Below, in pieces: positions 33,693 through 42,676 of a DNA stretch of 64,000 nt. The stretch lies in assembly GCA_023436245.1 (NCBI GenBank), contig JAEZJZ010000102.1, positions 1 to 64,000 of the forward strand, in the 5' to 3' direction. The DNA is from Bacillota bacterium. GTDB taxonomy: Bacteria; Bacillota; UBA994; UBA5500. Each line of letters starts with the position of its first letter. Position 1 is the stretch's first letter. A program made the translations under genes and the position numbers. A model generated the notes under the pieces. That model made no database searches, was not told the origin of the DNA, and saw only the letters and a list, made by a program, of their open reading frames with translations.

Positions 33693-34889
33693 CTAATTCG
33701 GTTGTTGTACAGGTCGAGTGCTGCGTTGGCGCATGCTGAGCAGAATCAGCCAGGCGCTTGCCTGCAGCATGGCTGCCAGCAAGAAACCGCTGTGGAAGCT
33801 GCCAGTCAGGTCGACGATCACGCCTGTGATCGTGGGCGCCAGCACCATGCTGATTGTGCCAGCGAAGTTGAGTAGGGCAAAAGCCTGGCCGTATGAGCTC
33901 GGTTCGGTCTGTTCCGAAACGAGTGCGATCAACAGCGGGTCGATCACCAGCTTGCCGGTGAAGCCATAGAGCAAGAGCGCCAGATAGAGGCCGATCTCGC
34001 TTGGGGAAAGCACCACCAACACGAGAGCGACTGCGGCCACCGGCACCAGCCGGATCATCAGTTGCTGCCTCTGCCCGGATCGATCGGCCAAAACTCCCAC
34101 CAAGATTGCGCCGGGAACCGTGGCCAGCGGCATCAGTGTGCTCACTGCACCGGCAAAGCCACCCTCGATGCCACGAGACATCTGGAGGTAATAGGGCAGC
34201 CACGTGATGATCACGTAGAAACCATACATGGTGAGGGCGCCCACCAAGAAAAGCTTGATCAGTGTCCCGTTCGGGCGAAAGCGAGCGCTCGGGATGGTCG
34301 CACCCGTTTTGACCTGTGGCGAAGACTTGATCGCTCTTGCCAGCACCAGCGTGAGCACGACCGTCAGCACGCCAAAGGTGATGAATGGTACGCGCCAGGA
34401 GAGCCCGAAGCGAAAGACCATCAGGCTAGCAGCCAGTGTGCCTAGGCCGATGCCAATCGCGCTGCCGCTCATCGTCACGGCACTGGCTACTGTACGTCGG
34501 TTTGGCGGCACCGATTCGGTGGAGATGGCGTATTGCGTGGAGAAATAGGTGCCTTGGCTGAAACCGGTGAGCATACGTGCCCCCAAGAGAAATGGGTAGC
34601 TTTGGGAAATTCCAGAGAGCAGGGCGCCAATGGCGTGGATCAGAAATCCCGGGACGAGCACTTGTTTACGTCCAATGCGATCAGCCAGGAGCCCGGCCGG
34701 CACCTGCACGGCAGAATATAGCAGGAAGAAAAGCGATGAAAGCAGGCCGAGTTCAGCCTTGCTCAAGTGCCAGTTGCTCTCTAGCACCGACATCAATGGG
34801 GTGAGCACCGTGCGATTGGCATACATTAACATCCAGCCGAGGAAGAATAGCAGAGTGAGTGATTTCCAGTAATTGTTGCTGCGCTGCAT
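33693..34889 (-). CDS. Major facilitator superfamily transporter
   Basis: A 398-aa 12-helix transporter. The MFS signature GLLADRIGRKQVLVPG lies at about residues 60-75 and ARMLTGFSQGTYFSTQYAI in helix 4, like anion/cation symporter-type carriers. I place the start at ATG 34889 with AAGGAGG upstream, giving MQRSNNYWKSLTLLF; the frame continues to 35060 but that would overlap the lgt start and has no ribosome site. It is co-directional with the preceding MFS gene, 107 bp apart. Substrate unknown. Confidence 0.82.
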   Translation of the reverse strand: MQRSNNYWKSLTLLFFLGWMLMYANRTVLTPLMSVLESNWHLSKAELGLLSSLFFLLYSAVQVPAGLLADRIGRKQVLVPGFLIHAIGALLSGISQSYPFLLGARMLTGFSQGTYFSTQYAISTESVPPNRRTVASAVTMSGSAIGIGLGTLAASLMVFRFGLSWRVPFITFGVLTVVLTLVLARAIKSSPQVKTGATIPSARFRPNGTLIKLFLVGALTMYGFYVIITWLPYYLQMSRGIEGGFAGAVSTLMPLATVPGAILVGVLADRSGQRQQLMIRLVPVAAVALVLVVLSPSEIGLYLALLLYGFTGKLVIDPLLIALVSEQTEPSSYGQAFALLNFAGTISMVLAPTITGVIVDLTGSFHSGFLLAAMLQASAWLILLSMRQRSTRPVQQPN

Positions 34890-35044
34890 GGACTGGGCCT
34901 CCTTCGATGTCTTGATCCTATCTGTGCGGCCCCGCGCTGGCGGAATGGTGGGGCAAGCGGCTCTACGGTTATCGCTATTGGTTGGAGTGATGATATGGTA
35001 ACATGGTAGACAGCGAACTGTTCTGCAAAGGGAGGGCTTAGATC

Positions 35045-35788
35045 TTGGATCCGATTGCATTCACTATCGGAGGAATCAGCATCCGCTGGTATGGGGTACT
35101 CATCTCGGCGGCCATGTTCATTGGACTGCTGCTGGCGCTCCGCGAAATTCGGAGGCAAGGTGAGAACGAGGACCTGTTCATCACCCTGTTCCTCTACGCT
35201 ATTCCGGCAGCGCTGATTGGAGCCCGATTATACTATGTCGCGTTTTCGGGCATGTTGGATTGGTACTTGGCCAATCCAGCAGAGATTCTGGCCATCCGGC
35301 ATGGAGGCTTGGCCATCCATGGGGGTCTGATCGGCGGCTTCCTGGTCGGCTATCTCTACACCCGGAAGCATCGCGTCGACTTCCTGCGCTGGGCTGATAT
35401 CGTTGCTCCCAGCATCATTCTCGGACAGGCAATTGGCCGCTGGGGCAACTTCTTTAATCAGGAGGCTTACGGGCGCGAGACCAATCTGCCTTGGGCAATG
35501 TACATCGACGGTGCGTATCGGCACCCGACGTTTCTCTATGAATCAATCTGGAATCTTGGCGTGTTCGCCTACTTGCTGTTCATGCGTCGGCGTCAGCGTT
35601 TCGAGGGCGAAATGGTGCTTTGGTACTTGGCCCTCTACTCCAGTGGTCGATTCTGGATTGAGGGGCTGCGTACTGATAGCCTGATGCTCGGGCCAATCCG
35701 GATAGCGCAACTTGTCAGTCTGCTTGGCGTGGTGGTGCCAGCCTATCTGATCTGGCGCGGCCGCAAACGCGCAGAGCACGCATCATGA
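35045..35788 (+). CDS. lgt: Prolipoprotein diacylglyceryl transferase
   Basis: A 247-aa, seven-helix enzyme that transfers diacylglycerol from phosphatidylglycerol to the lipobox cysteine of prolipoproteins. Key motifs are HGGLAIHGGLIGGF (with the conserved His), GRWGNFFNQEAYG and HPTFLYESIWN. The TTG start at 35045 has GGGAGGG upstream. It would process lipoproteins in this window such as TupA, the Ger(x)C subunit and the NitT/TauT binding protein. Confidence 0.95.
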   Translation: MDPIAFTIGGISIRWYGVLISAAMFIGLLLALREIRRQGENEDLFITLFLYAIPAALIGARLYYVAFSGMLDWYLANPAEILAIRHGGLAIHGGLIGGFLVGYLYTRKHRVDFLRWADIVAPSIILGQAIGRWGNFFNQEAYGRETNLPWAMYIDGAYRHPTFLYESIWNLGVFAYLLFMRRRQRFEGEMVLWYLALYSSGRFWIEGLRTDSLMLGPIRIAQLVSLLGVVVPAYLIWRGRKRAEHAS

Positions 35789-35855
35789 AGCAGGTGCGAG
35801 CACTGGCGGAGAGCGCTACAAGGCGCCATCCGGCTTTCTCTCTTCGCGAATCTCT

Positions 35856-35888
35856 AGAATGGCCTCCCGCCGGGAGGCCATTCTTCTT
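35856..35888. terminator. Bidirectional terminator between lgt and queT
   Basis: AGAATGGCCTCCC pairs with GGGAGGCCATTCT over a 3-nt loop, followed by TCTTAT. It is almost a perfect palindrome and touches the stop codon of the convergent queT gene. Confidence 0.85.
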
Positions 35889-36339
35889 ATCTGATGTCTC
35901 GCATCCTCAGCCAGCGAATCAGCGGTACTCCCAGGGCCAGCACTACCACTCCTTCGCTCACGGACAGCGCCAGCACCTCTAGCCAGTAGGGAACCCCCAG
36001 AATGGGAGCCAGGTAGATGCTGATCAGCAGGCCGTTGAGCAGAATCGGCCAGAGATAGGCGAGCCACGAGTGGCGCGTGCGGTAAGTCAGGTAGGCGGCG
36101 AGCAGTGTCACCAGACTGCCGCCAAAGATGTCGACCGGCCCTAACCCCCCAATGATGTTGGCTAGCATTACCCCCACATAGAGGCCTCCCACAGCCTCCG
36201 GGAAGAGAATCGGCAACACAGTCAGGGCTTCGCTGGCGCGAAACTGGATGAGGGTGTTGAAGCTCAACGGTGCAAAGATGAAAGTGACGAGGATATAGAG
36301 AGCCGCGATGATGGCGCCGCGGACGAGCCTGCGAACCAC
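35887..36339 (-). CDS. queT: QueT-family transporter (ECF S component for a queuosine precursor)
   Basis: A 150-aa membrane protein of the QueT/DUF988 family, which captures a queuine precursor for tRNA modification through a shared ECF module. The PLSFNTLIQFRASEALTVLP and EAVGGLYVGVMLANIIGG stretches are characteristic. The start is GTG at 36339 with AAGGAGG 7 nt upstream; the frame is open ten codons further. I did not recognise a preQ1 riboswitch in the upstream region, which is often present for this family. Confidence 0.85.
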   Translation of the reverse strand: MVRRLVRGAIIAALYILVTFIFAPLSFNTLIQFRASEALTVLPILFPEAVGGLYVGVMLANIIGGLGPVDIFGGSLVTLLAAYLTYRTRHSWLAYLWPILLNGLLISIYLAPILGVPYWLEVLALSVSEGVVVLALGVPLIRWLRMRDIR

Positions 36340-36419
36340 GAGACCGCCTCCTTCTGCATGTTCAATCAACCACCTTAGTGTAATGCAAGCATCATTAGGC
36401 GCGCAAGCAAGATAGTGGG

Positions 36420-36447
36420 GGCCACCTGCACCCTTTGGCAGGTGGCC
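36420..36447. other. Strong hairpin between queT and cotE
   Basis: GGCCACCTGC, loop CCCTTTG-rich, GCAGGTGGCC forms a 10-bp stem. In the plus direction it is followed by TTCATATT. It sits about 80 bp upstream of queT and before the cotE promoter, so it may insulate the two divergent genes or serve as a queT leader structure. Its role is not clear. Confidence 0.5.
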
Positions 36448-36489
36448 TTCATATTATGCATCAAGCCGGAACGAAAAGACCGGCGAGTA

Positions 36490-36517
36490 ACACATCAGTC
36501 GGGTGTCTCATATCATG
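36490..36517 (+). promoter_or_regulatory. Sigma-K-like promoter of cotE
   Basis: AC (36490-36491), a 17-nt spacer and CATATCATG (36509-36517) fit the sigma-K consensus AC-N17-CATANNNTA at all but the last position. The same layout recurs at 37265-37292 and 40111-40138. Confidence 0.55.
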
Positions 36518-36573
36518 GTTTGATGGAACTGCCGGCACCCATGCCGTGCAGGCAAAAAGGAGGGAAACGAGAG

Positions 36574-37173
36574 ATGTGGAACAGCAACAGGATCTCGGGG
36601 AGCTTGCGTGAGATTATCACACGGGCAACCTGCGCCAAAGGTCAGAAACGGTTTCGGCAGGTGCAGACAGTAGCCACTAGTCAACCGGTGGAAAGCGTAC
36701 TCGGTTATCGAGTCAGCGGCCACTCCTATACGGCCTGTCCCAAGGCAAACTCAGTGGAAGTCAAGGGACACTATGACCTGCACATCTGGTATGCGTATGC
36801 TGATGGCACGCAGACCGCTGTGGAGAAGAAGATGGTCAGCTACATAGAGTATCTGCCTGTGGTTGATCTGGAAGGCGAACGCCTCGGAGTCGAGGAAGTT
36901 GTCGCCGCTTCAGTCACCCGTGAGCCGGAGATCACCAGCGTCCATATACGTCGTGGCGCAGTTCAGGTGGATGTTGAGCTGGAGTTTTATGCTGAGATCA
37001 TCGGCGAAACGAAGTTGTGGGTGAAGGTCTATGAGCCGCCCTTCGCTGATGACAAGAAATCGAAGGACCAGCTTGACCTGGACGGCGATGATGAGATCTT
37101 CGACGAGGATGAACTCGACGAGGAAGAATTCGATGACTTCGACGATGAGGACGACGAAGAGATCGAGCCGTAA
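36574..37173 (+). CDS. cotE: CotE-like outer spore coat protein
   Basis: A 199-aa relative of Bacillus CotE, the protein that organises assembly of the outer coat. The match runs through REIITRATCAKGQKR, then HYDLHIWYAYADGTQTAVEK and VQVDVELEFYAEIIGETKLWV. The last 40 residues are very acidic (runs of D and E), as in CotE, though longer. The start is ATG at 36574 behind AAAAGGAGGGA. A sigma-K-like promoter precedes it. The YheC/D cluster that follows is probably also coat-related. Confidence 0.88.
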   Translation: MWNSNRISGSLREIITRATCAKGQKRFRQVQTVATSQPVESVLGYRVSGHSYTACPKANSVEVKGHYDLHIWYAYADGTQTAVEKKMVSYIEYLPVVDLEGERLGVEEVVAASVTREPEITSVHIRRGAVQVDVELEFYAEIIGETKLWVKVYEPPFADDKKSKDQLDLDGDDEIFDEDELDEEEFDDFDDEDDEEIEP

Positions 37174-37199
37174 GGATCGCAGATCGCGATCGGGTACTC

Positions 37200-37238
37200 A
37201 GAGGGGCTCCAGAGTGATTGCTCTGGAGCCCCTCTGAC
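37200..37238 (+). terminator. Rho-independent terminator of cotE
   Basis: AGAGGGGCTCCAGAG, loop TGATTG, CTCTGGAGCCCCTCT: a perfect 15-bp stem. The T-run is short (GACTTCT). Confidence 0.8.
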
Positions 37239-37264
37239 TTCTATTGAAGCGGAGCCCAACTCTC

Positions 37265-37292
37265 ACCGCTCTGCTTGAGGATTCATATCCTG
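37265..37292 (+). promoter_or_regulatory. Sigma-K-like promoter of the first yheC/D gene
   Basis: AC (37265-37266), a 17-nt spacer and CATATCCTG (37284-37292). It matches the cotE site almost exactly in spacing and -10 sequence. Confidence 0.55.
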
Positions 37293-37329
37293 TAAGAGGA
37301 ATGCTCGCTGCATTGGAGGTGGCACCAGA

Positions 37330-38676
37330 GTGATCAGAATCGAGTTGCACGCCAACGCGGAACCGGGGTTGGTGTTGCTGCCCAGTCGATTAGTCGGCGA
37401 TCGATCGGGAAAGAGATTCGCCGGCATTCTGTCCTATGGGCAGAGACAGGTGTCCGCAGTTTTCGGTCAGAGTGCCCGTGATGGGCGCCCGGTTCCGCTG
37501 GAACTAGGGGCAGACCTGCTGGAGGCCTTAGGACTGCATCGCGGAGTCAGACTGTTCGCCACGTGGGATAAGGAAACGAGTCGCCTGCGACTTGGTCCAG
37601 TGGTGTCCGTATACGTCTGGCGGACATCTTCTCCAGGCTCATCTCGCTTCCTCGGTCCAGTGACCGATCTGACGCGCACTTTCATCCGTTTGGCCCGCCG
37701 TAGGGGCGCGGTTGCCTACGCCTTTTCCGCCAGAGATGTCGATTGGGAGCATGGCACGGTGTCCGGATTCGTCCCGTCTGGACGCACCTGGCGACGTCGC
37801 ACCTTCCCGTTGCCGGACGTTGTCTATGACCGGCTGCAAAGTCGACGACTGGAACGCTCGCGCCGTTATCGCACCTGCCGCGAGAGGCTGCAGGCACAAC
37901 CGGGGTTGCACTACTTCAACCCGAGCTTCTTGGACAAATGGGATGTACATCAGGCGCTGCAGAACGACGAGCGAGCACGCAGATACCTGCCCCGGACTGA
38001 GAAGCTGACGTCCATCGGTCAGGTGGGGCGCTGGCTGCGCGCTTACCCCACCGTCTACATCAAGCCAACCCGTGGTTCCCTGGGACTGGGCGTGACCAAG
38101 GTCACCCGCACTGCCCATGGCTATCGCTACCAGAGGGTGAAAGAAAAGGGGCGCAGCATCGGCCTGGTGGGCAGCTTACCCAAGTTGGAGAAGCGGCTAC
38201 AGGCAGTACTCCCTAATCGGAGAGTGATCATTCAGCAAGGACTGCACTTGGCCAGATACGGGGGTAGGCCGTATGACATCAGGGTGATGGTGCAGAAGAC
38301 ACCGAGGGGTCGCTGGGCCTGTACCAACATGATTGCGCGAGTGGCCTCTTCGGCCGGCAGCGCTGTCTCCAACGTCGCCACCGGAGGTGACATGGTGGGC
38401 GCGCGCAAAGCAATTCGCGGTTCACTGGGCATCAATGGGCGCCGGGCAACCCGCCGGGTCGGCCGGGCTGCCAGGCTGATCGCCAAGGCGCTGGAGGAAC
38501 AGCTCGGAATGGAATTCGGAGAATTCGGTGTCGACATGGCTCTCGACCGCCGGGGACGCCTCTGGCTGATCGAGGTAAATGCCAAGCCAGGCAGAGAGAA
38601 TGACGATTTGCCCGGGATTCCCCCATCCATTCGGCGTGTGGTCCGTTATGCCATCTCCAGGGCCGGGTTCAGATAG
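37330..38676 (+). CDS. YheC/YheD-family ATP-grasp protein 1 (endospore coat-associated)
   Basis: A 448-aa protein. The first 95 residues form a beta-rich domain (LHANAEPGLVLLPSRL..) seen in longer YheC/D members, followed by the ATP-grasp ligase. ATP-binding motifs are VYIKPTRGSLGLGV (about 240-253), RPYDIRVMVQK (about 315-325) and the Mg-binding LIEVNAKPGR near residue 415. All look intact, so it should be an active carboxylate-amine ligase. The start is GTG at 37330 behind GGAGGTGG. It is first of four ATP-grasp genes here, behind its own sporulation-type promoter. Confidence 0.85.
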   Translation: MIRIELHANAEPGLVLLPSRLVGDRSGKRFAGILSYGQRQVSAVFGQSARDGRPVPLELGADLLEALGLHRGVRLFATWDKETSRLRLGPVVSVYVWRTSSPGSSRFLGPVTDLTRTFIRLARRRGAVAYAFSARDVDWEHGTVSGFVPSGRTWRRRTFPLPDVVYDRLQSRRLERSRRYRTCRERLQAQPGLHYFNPSFLDKWDVHQALQNDERARRYLPRTEKLTSIGQVGRWLRAYPTVYIKPTRGSLGLGVTKVTRTAHGYRYQRVKEKGRSIGLVGSLPKLEKRLQAVLPNRRVIIQQGLHLARYGGRPYDIRVMVQKTPRGRWACTNMIARVASSAGSAVSNVATGGDMVGARKAIRGSLGINGRRATRRVGRAARLIAKALEEQLGMEFGEFGVDMALDRRGRLWLIEVNAKPGRENDDLPGIPPSIRRVVRYAISRAGFR

Positions 38677-38694
38677 GGGAGAGGAAGTGAGCAT

Positions 38695-40104
38695 ATGGCA
38701 CGCGGTCTGCTGATCGTGCAGACAGAACGCATGGTGGAACTATTGACGGCGATGCTGCCGGACTTGGTGATCAGCACCTCACAGCCCGCTGGTTACTGGC
38801 GATTCGTCATTCGTTTGGCAAACGTGGGTGACGATGATGCGGCTGAGTTGGTGCTGAACCGGACCAGCGCATTGATCAGTAGCAGCTCGTTGACCAACGC
38901 TAGGCAGCATTGGTCAGCCAGTCGCGTCCGCCATCTGAGCGAGGGAAAGACAGTTCGCTTCTATCGTCGCTACCGGGTGCACCTGTTTGACATGGAACCC
39001 ATTCACATGCAGCGGGCGGAAATCGGTCGCAGGCGCGCCCATACCATACGCTGGACCGCCAGCAAGGAAACGCGGGAGGTTGCGCAGTTGGCGCTACAGG
39101 CGCTTTATGCCGCCGGATTGGACGTGGGAGCAGTGGAGGTGGGCTTGAGCAGCAGAGGCAATCTTTACTGCCTTGGTGTGACTCCCTGTCCGGTGCTCGG
39201 CAAGAGACTGTCCGCTGTCTATGCCAAGCAGATCGATGTCTGGGTGAAGCGCCAGGAGGCGCGCTTCACGGCCGCCTGGGTAGCTGGACTGCGCGGGGGT
39301 AGTTGCCCCAGATTCCTGATGGGAGCAGATCCTGAGTTCATGCTGCGAGACTCACATACCAGGCGAATGGCCTTTGCGTCCGATTTCTTTCCGATCCAGG
39401 GCTTGGTTGGCTGCGATGCCAGGCGGGTGCATTCCGGTCGGACCGGCAATCCCCTGGCGGAGGTGCGGCCGAAGCCCTCGCAATCTCCCTTGGAATTGGC
39501 GGAGAACGTGCGCCTGGCGCTGTTGCGGGCAGCCCAGTTGGCGCCCTACCGTAACGTGCAGTGGCGAGCCGGCACCTTGCCGTTTCGTCAGTTGCCGGTG
39601 GGCGGTCACATTCACTTCGGCATGCCCCCCGAAGGCCCCATGCTGCGCGCACTGGATAACTACCTGGCGGTGCTATTTCTGATGGTGGAAAACCCAGCGG
39701 CAGCGCGCGCACGTCGGCGCCGCTATGGGTGGCTGGGTGACTTTCGGCATAAGTTGCACGGCGGTTTTGAGTACCGGGTGACGCCCAGTTGGTTGGTCAG
39801 CCCGGTTTACACCAAAGCGGCTCTCTGCCTGGCCAAAGTGATCGGTTGTGAGTGGCCGAGATTGCGGCATGACTATTTCCTTGACCCCGATGCCCAACGT
39901 GCCTTCCGGCAGGCCGACCAGGAATTCTTCCGGCCGGGATTGCTCAGGTTGATCTCTGACTTGCGGGGCGTTCCTGCATTCGCCGAATACAGCGAGGAGA
40001 TTGATCCCCTGCTGGAACAAGCGCTTGCTGGGCAGCACTGGAAGACAGGTGGAGATTTGCGGCGCACCTGGCATCTGCCAGTGTCTCGCCGCGTCAGGCG
40101 GTGA
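38695..40104 (+). CDS. Putative amidoligase (COOH-NH2 ligase type 2, glutamine synthetase-like fold)
   Basis: A 469-aa protein. The N-terminal 200 residues are unrecognised. The C-terminal part has MGADPEFMLRD (about 209), NPLAEVRPKPSQSPLEL and LPVGGHIHFGMP, the ordered Glu/Arg/His motifs of the phage phiEco32-like amidoligase family, proposed to form amide or peptide bonds. Family comparative work has linked such enzymes with YheC/D ATP-grasp and GNAT proteins in Firmicutes. The start is ATG at 38695 behind GAGAGGAAG, 18 bp after the preceding gene. Its substrate is unknown. Confidence 0.7.
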   Translation: MARGLLIVQTERMVELLTAMLPDLVISTSQPAGYWRFVIRLANVGDDDAAELVLNRTSALISSSSLTNARQHWSASRVRHLSEGKTVRFYRRYRVHLFDMEPIHMQRAEIGRRRAHTIRWTASKETREVAQLALQALYAAGLDVGAVEVGLSSRGNLYCLGVTPCPVLGKRLSAVYAKQIDVWVKRQEARFTAAWVAGLRGGSCPRFLMGADPEFMLRDSHTRRMAFASDFFPIQGLVGCDARRVHSGRTGNPLAEVRPKPSQSPLELAENVRLALLRAAQLAPYRNVQWRAGTLPFRQLPVGGHIHFGMPPEGPMLRALDNYLAVLFLMVENPAAARARRRRYGWLGDFRHKLHGGFEYRVTPSWLVSPVYTKAALCLAKVIGCEWPRLRHDYFLDPDAQRAFRQADQEFFRPGLLRLISDLRGVPAFAEYSEEIDPLLEQALAGQHWKTGGDLRRTWHLPVSRRVRR

Positions 40105-40110
40105 TCACTC

Positions 40111-40138
40111 ACCAGGAGGTGGCCAGGGCCATATGATG
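40111..40138 (+). promoter_or_regulatory. Sigma-K-like promoter of the second yheC/D gene
   Basis: AC (40111-40112), a 17-nt spacer and CATATGATG (40130-40138), the third site of the same form. It lies in the 151-bp gap after the amidoligase gene. Confidence 0.5.
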
Positions 40139-40210
40139 TACTGTCACTTAGTCCCGACATAGCATCGGCCACCCGTCACCTTGGCGGCATTATCAGTGTT
40201 TCTCATCAGT

Positions 40211-40232
40211 CCCGGCCGCAGATGAGGCCGGG
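40211..40232 (+). other. Hairpin in the leader of the second yheC/D gene
   Basis: CCCGGCC (40211-40217) pairs with GGCCGGG (40226-40232) over an 8-nt loop. No T-run follows and it ends just before the ribosome site, so it may be a partial terminator or mRNA-stabilising stem. Confidence 0.4.
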
Positions 40233-40255
40233 CCTCACGAAGGAGAGTGATCAGA

Positions 40256-41344
40256 ATGGCAAAACCCTTAGGTTTGGTGGGCGTACTATCAACGCGTCGT
40301 GCGGGTGCACATCCATTTCCGGAAGGCGGCTATTTCCGGCAGTTGATGCGGGCTGGCCGCCGCCTGGGCATACGGGTGATTGCATTCAGCCCCTTGGACA
40401 TCAATTGGGCCAACGGTACCGTCCTTGGCTTCACACATAATGGCTCCAGTTGGCAGGCCGGGAGATACCCTGTGCCCAGAATCGTCTATGATCGCATCTT
40501 CGCCAGCCGTGGTCATTGGCAACGTTACTGGAGCAATGCCAGACGGATGCGGCGGACTTACCGGGTGCGGTTCATGGGCCGCGGATTGCATGGCAAGTGG
40601 CAGTTCTATCGCATAGCCCGTAGAGTTCCGGAACTGAAGCCACACATTCCCGAAACACATGTGATCACCGGAACCGGTACCGTGCTGGCCATGCTCAGCC
40701 GCCACCGGACAGTCTATCTCAAGCCCGTCTTCGGCAGTGGTGGGCAAGGCATCATCCGCGTTACCCGCCGCGGCGGCATGTATGTCGTGCGGTCCAGTGG
40801 CGGAGGGCGGCGTACCCTCAGTGCCGGTGAGTTGCCGTCCGTTCTGGCTGGCACCAGGCGCCGCTATGTTGTGCAGCAGGGATTGGATTTGGCCTACGTG
40901 CATGGCAGCCCCTATGACGTGCGCAGCATCGTGCAGAAGAACGGTGAAGGCGAGTGGCAAGTGACCGGCAAAGCGGCACGCATCGGACGTCGCCACAGCA
41001 TCACCTCCAACCTGCATACTGGAGGCCATGCTCGGACGGTGAAGGCGGTACTGGAATCCTACTTTCCCGACCGGGCCGCTGAGATAGAGCAGGAAATCGA
41101 GAGCCTGGCTATACGAGTGGCACAGGTGATGGAGCGCAGAGCCGGTCCGCTCTGCGACCTCGGTCTCGACATGGGTATTGATCGGCAGGGCAAGGTGTGG
41201 CTGATTGAGGTCAATTCCAAGCCCGGTCGGAAGGTGTTCCGTCTGACGCGAGACCGGGAAGCACGACGGATGTCGATAGAAACACCCATGGCGTACGCCC
41301 GCTACCTGATTGAGCGGCGTAACAAAGGGAGGAAGAGCGAGTGA
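40256..41344 (+). CDS. YheC/YheD-family ATP-grasp protein 2
   Basis: A 362-aa ATP-grasp ligase without the N-terminal beta domain of proteins 1 and 3. It begins directly with LGLVGVLSTRRAG. The motifs VYLKPVFGSGGQGI, SPYDVRSIVQK and the C-terminal LIEVNSKPGRK are intact. I chose ATG at 40256, 10 nt after AGGAG, over the GTG at 40247, which is too close to it. It follows its own sigma-K-like promoter and overlaps the next gene by 4 bp. Confidence 0.85.
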   Translation: MAKPLGLVGVLSTRRAGAHPFPEGGYFRQLMRAGRRLGIRVIAFSPLDINWANGTVLGFTHNGSSWQAGRYPVPRIVYDRIFASRGHWQRYWSNARRMRRTYRVRFMGRGLHGKWQFYRIARRVPELKPHIPETHVITGTGTVLAMLSRHRTVYLKPVFGSGGQGIIRVTRRGGMYVVRSSGGGRRTLSAGELPSVLAGTRRRYVVQQGLDLAYVHGSPYDVRSIVQKNGEGEWQVTGKAARIGRRHSITSNLHTGGHARTVKAVLESYFPDRAAEIEQEIESLAIRVAQVMERRAGPLCDLGLDMGIDRQGKVWLIEVNSKPGRKVFRLTRDREARRMSIETPMAYARYLIERRNKGRKSE

Positions 41345-42675
41345 ACGATTGTGGTGTGGCGGTAATCCGTCAAAACGCAGCGACCGAGGGACGCTGTTCC
41401 TTGCCGGCCAACTTGCTGCAGCGGGTAGGCTGGCAGGCCGGGGAGACAGTGACTCTGCGTTTTGGTCGGGCAGGAGTTCGGGCCAGATTGCAGGCAGCCA
41501 ACGGGGAGCATTGGACCATCTCAGCAGGGTTGCTGCATCATCTGGCGCTTCCGGCCAGGCGGATGAACTTTCAGTTGGATACGGCGGAGCGTTCCATTCG
41601 ATTCGGCCCGCTGATCGGAATCATGACAACCTGGGCCCCGACTTCCTATTTTCGGGCAGTGATGGCGGCGGCGGCCAGGTCGGGAATGGTGGCCGTGGTC
41701 TTTCGGCCCGTCGACATGGTGGGCAGACGCTCCCGCATTCAGGCCTGGGCGTTATCCTCCGGGGGAATGCGCCGCGTGTCTGTGCCTTGGCCTGATGTAG
41801 TTTACAACCGTATCCCGAATCGTGGCGGTGAACTGCAGGCTGCAACTCATCAGTGCAAGCGGCTGCTTGCCCGGCGACGGGTGCCGATCTTCAACCGTAC
41901 CTTCTTCTATAAATGGCGCATCTACCGTCTCCTGCGCAAGGATGAGGTCGGCAACTCCCATCTTCCGGAGAGTCATCCTCTGACGAACATCAACCAGGTG
42001 GCTCGTATGCTGCACCGCTATCCCATGGTCTACTTGAAGCCAAACGGCGGCAGCAAGGGCATGGGCATTGTCAAGGTGAATCGCTTGGGCGGTGGGCGTT
42101 TCTCAGTCTCTTATCGTCGGGGCAGCCACAACCTGCAGATGGTGGCGGCGAGTTGGGCCGAGGCACAGCAGATGGTGCGGCGCGGCATGTTTGCCAGAAC
42201 CTATGTCATTCAGGAAGGCCTGCCCTTGGCTCGTTATCGCGGACGACCGTTCGATATCCGGGTGACGCTCTACAAGGACGGTAACGGCAAGTGGGTTCCC
42301 AGCGGCCCAGCCGCCAAAATCGCCGGCCGCGGCAGTATCACCACTCACGTGCATAATGGTGGACACATCGTTCCGCTCAGTCGGGCGCTCCGGTATGCCT
42401 TTGGTAACAAAGCCGATGAGGTGCGCGACAAGATTCGGGATGCTTCGGTCTCCATGGCCGAGGCAGTGGAACGAGTGACCCGTTTGGAACTGGGAGAGCT
42501 GGGAGTGGATATCGGGGTGACCGCCGGCGGCCGGGTGGCGATGTTCGAAGCGAATAGCAAGCCGGGGCGGGCCATTTTCTCTCCCGGATTCGCGCGCGGG
42601 GATCGCCGCCGATCCCTGTTCTATCTCTGTAGCTATGCTGCCCGACTGGCAGGCTTTAACCGGAAGGATGGGTGA
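41341..42675 (+). CDS. YheC/YheD-family ATP-grasp protein 3
   Basis: A 444-aa protein with the N-terminal beta domain (about residues 1-95) and an ATP-grasp domain. Motifs: VYLKPNGGSKGMGIVKV, RPFDIRVTLYK and MFEANSKPGR, where the usual EVN is EAN but the metal-binding Glu and Asn remain. The GTG start at 41341 overlaps the upstream stop (GTGA), with GGAGGAAG as ribosome site. It is translationally coupled to protein 2. Confidence 0.85.
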   Translation: MNDCGVAVIRQNAATEGRCSLPANLLQRVGWQAGETVTLRFGRAGVRARLQAANGEHWTISAGLLHHLALPARRMNFQLDTAERSIRFGPLIGIMTTWAPTSYFRAVMAAAARSGMVAVVFRPVDMVGRRSRIQAWALSSGGMRRVSVPWPDVVYNRIPNRGGELQAATHQCKRLLARRRVPIFNRTFFYKWRIYRLLRKDEVGNSHLPESHPLTNINQVARMLHRYPMVYLKPNGGSKGMGIVKVNRLGGGRFSVSYRRGSHNLQMVAASWAEAQQMVRRGMFARTYVIQEGLPLARYRGRPFDIRVTLYKDGNGKWVPSGPAAKIAGRGSITTHVHNGGHIVPLSRALRYAFGNKADEVRDKIRDASVSMAEAVERVTRLELGELGVDIGVTAGGRVAMFEANSKPGRAIFSPGFARGDRRRSLFYLCSYAARLAGFNRKDG

Positions 42676-42676
42676 C

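Noticed and set aside
35887..36420. preQ1 riboswitch upstream of queT
   Set aside because: I looked for the compact preQ1-I and preQ1-II signatures on the minus strand and did not find them.
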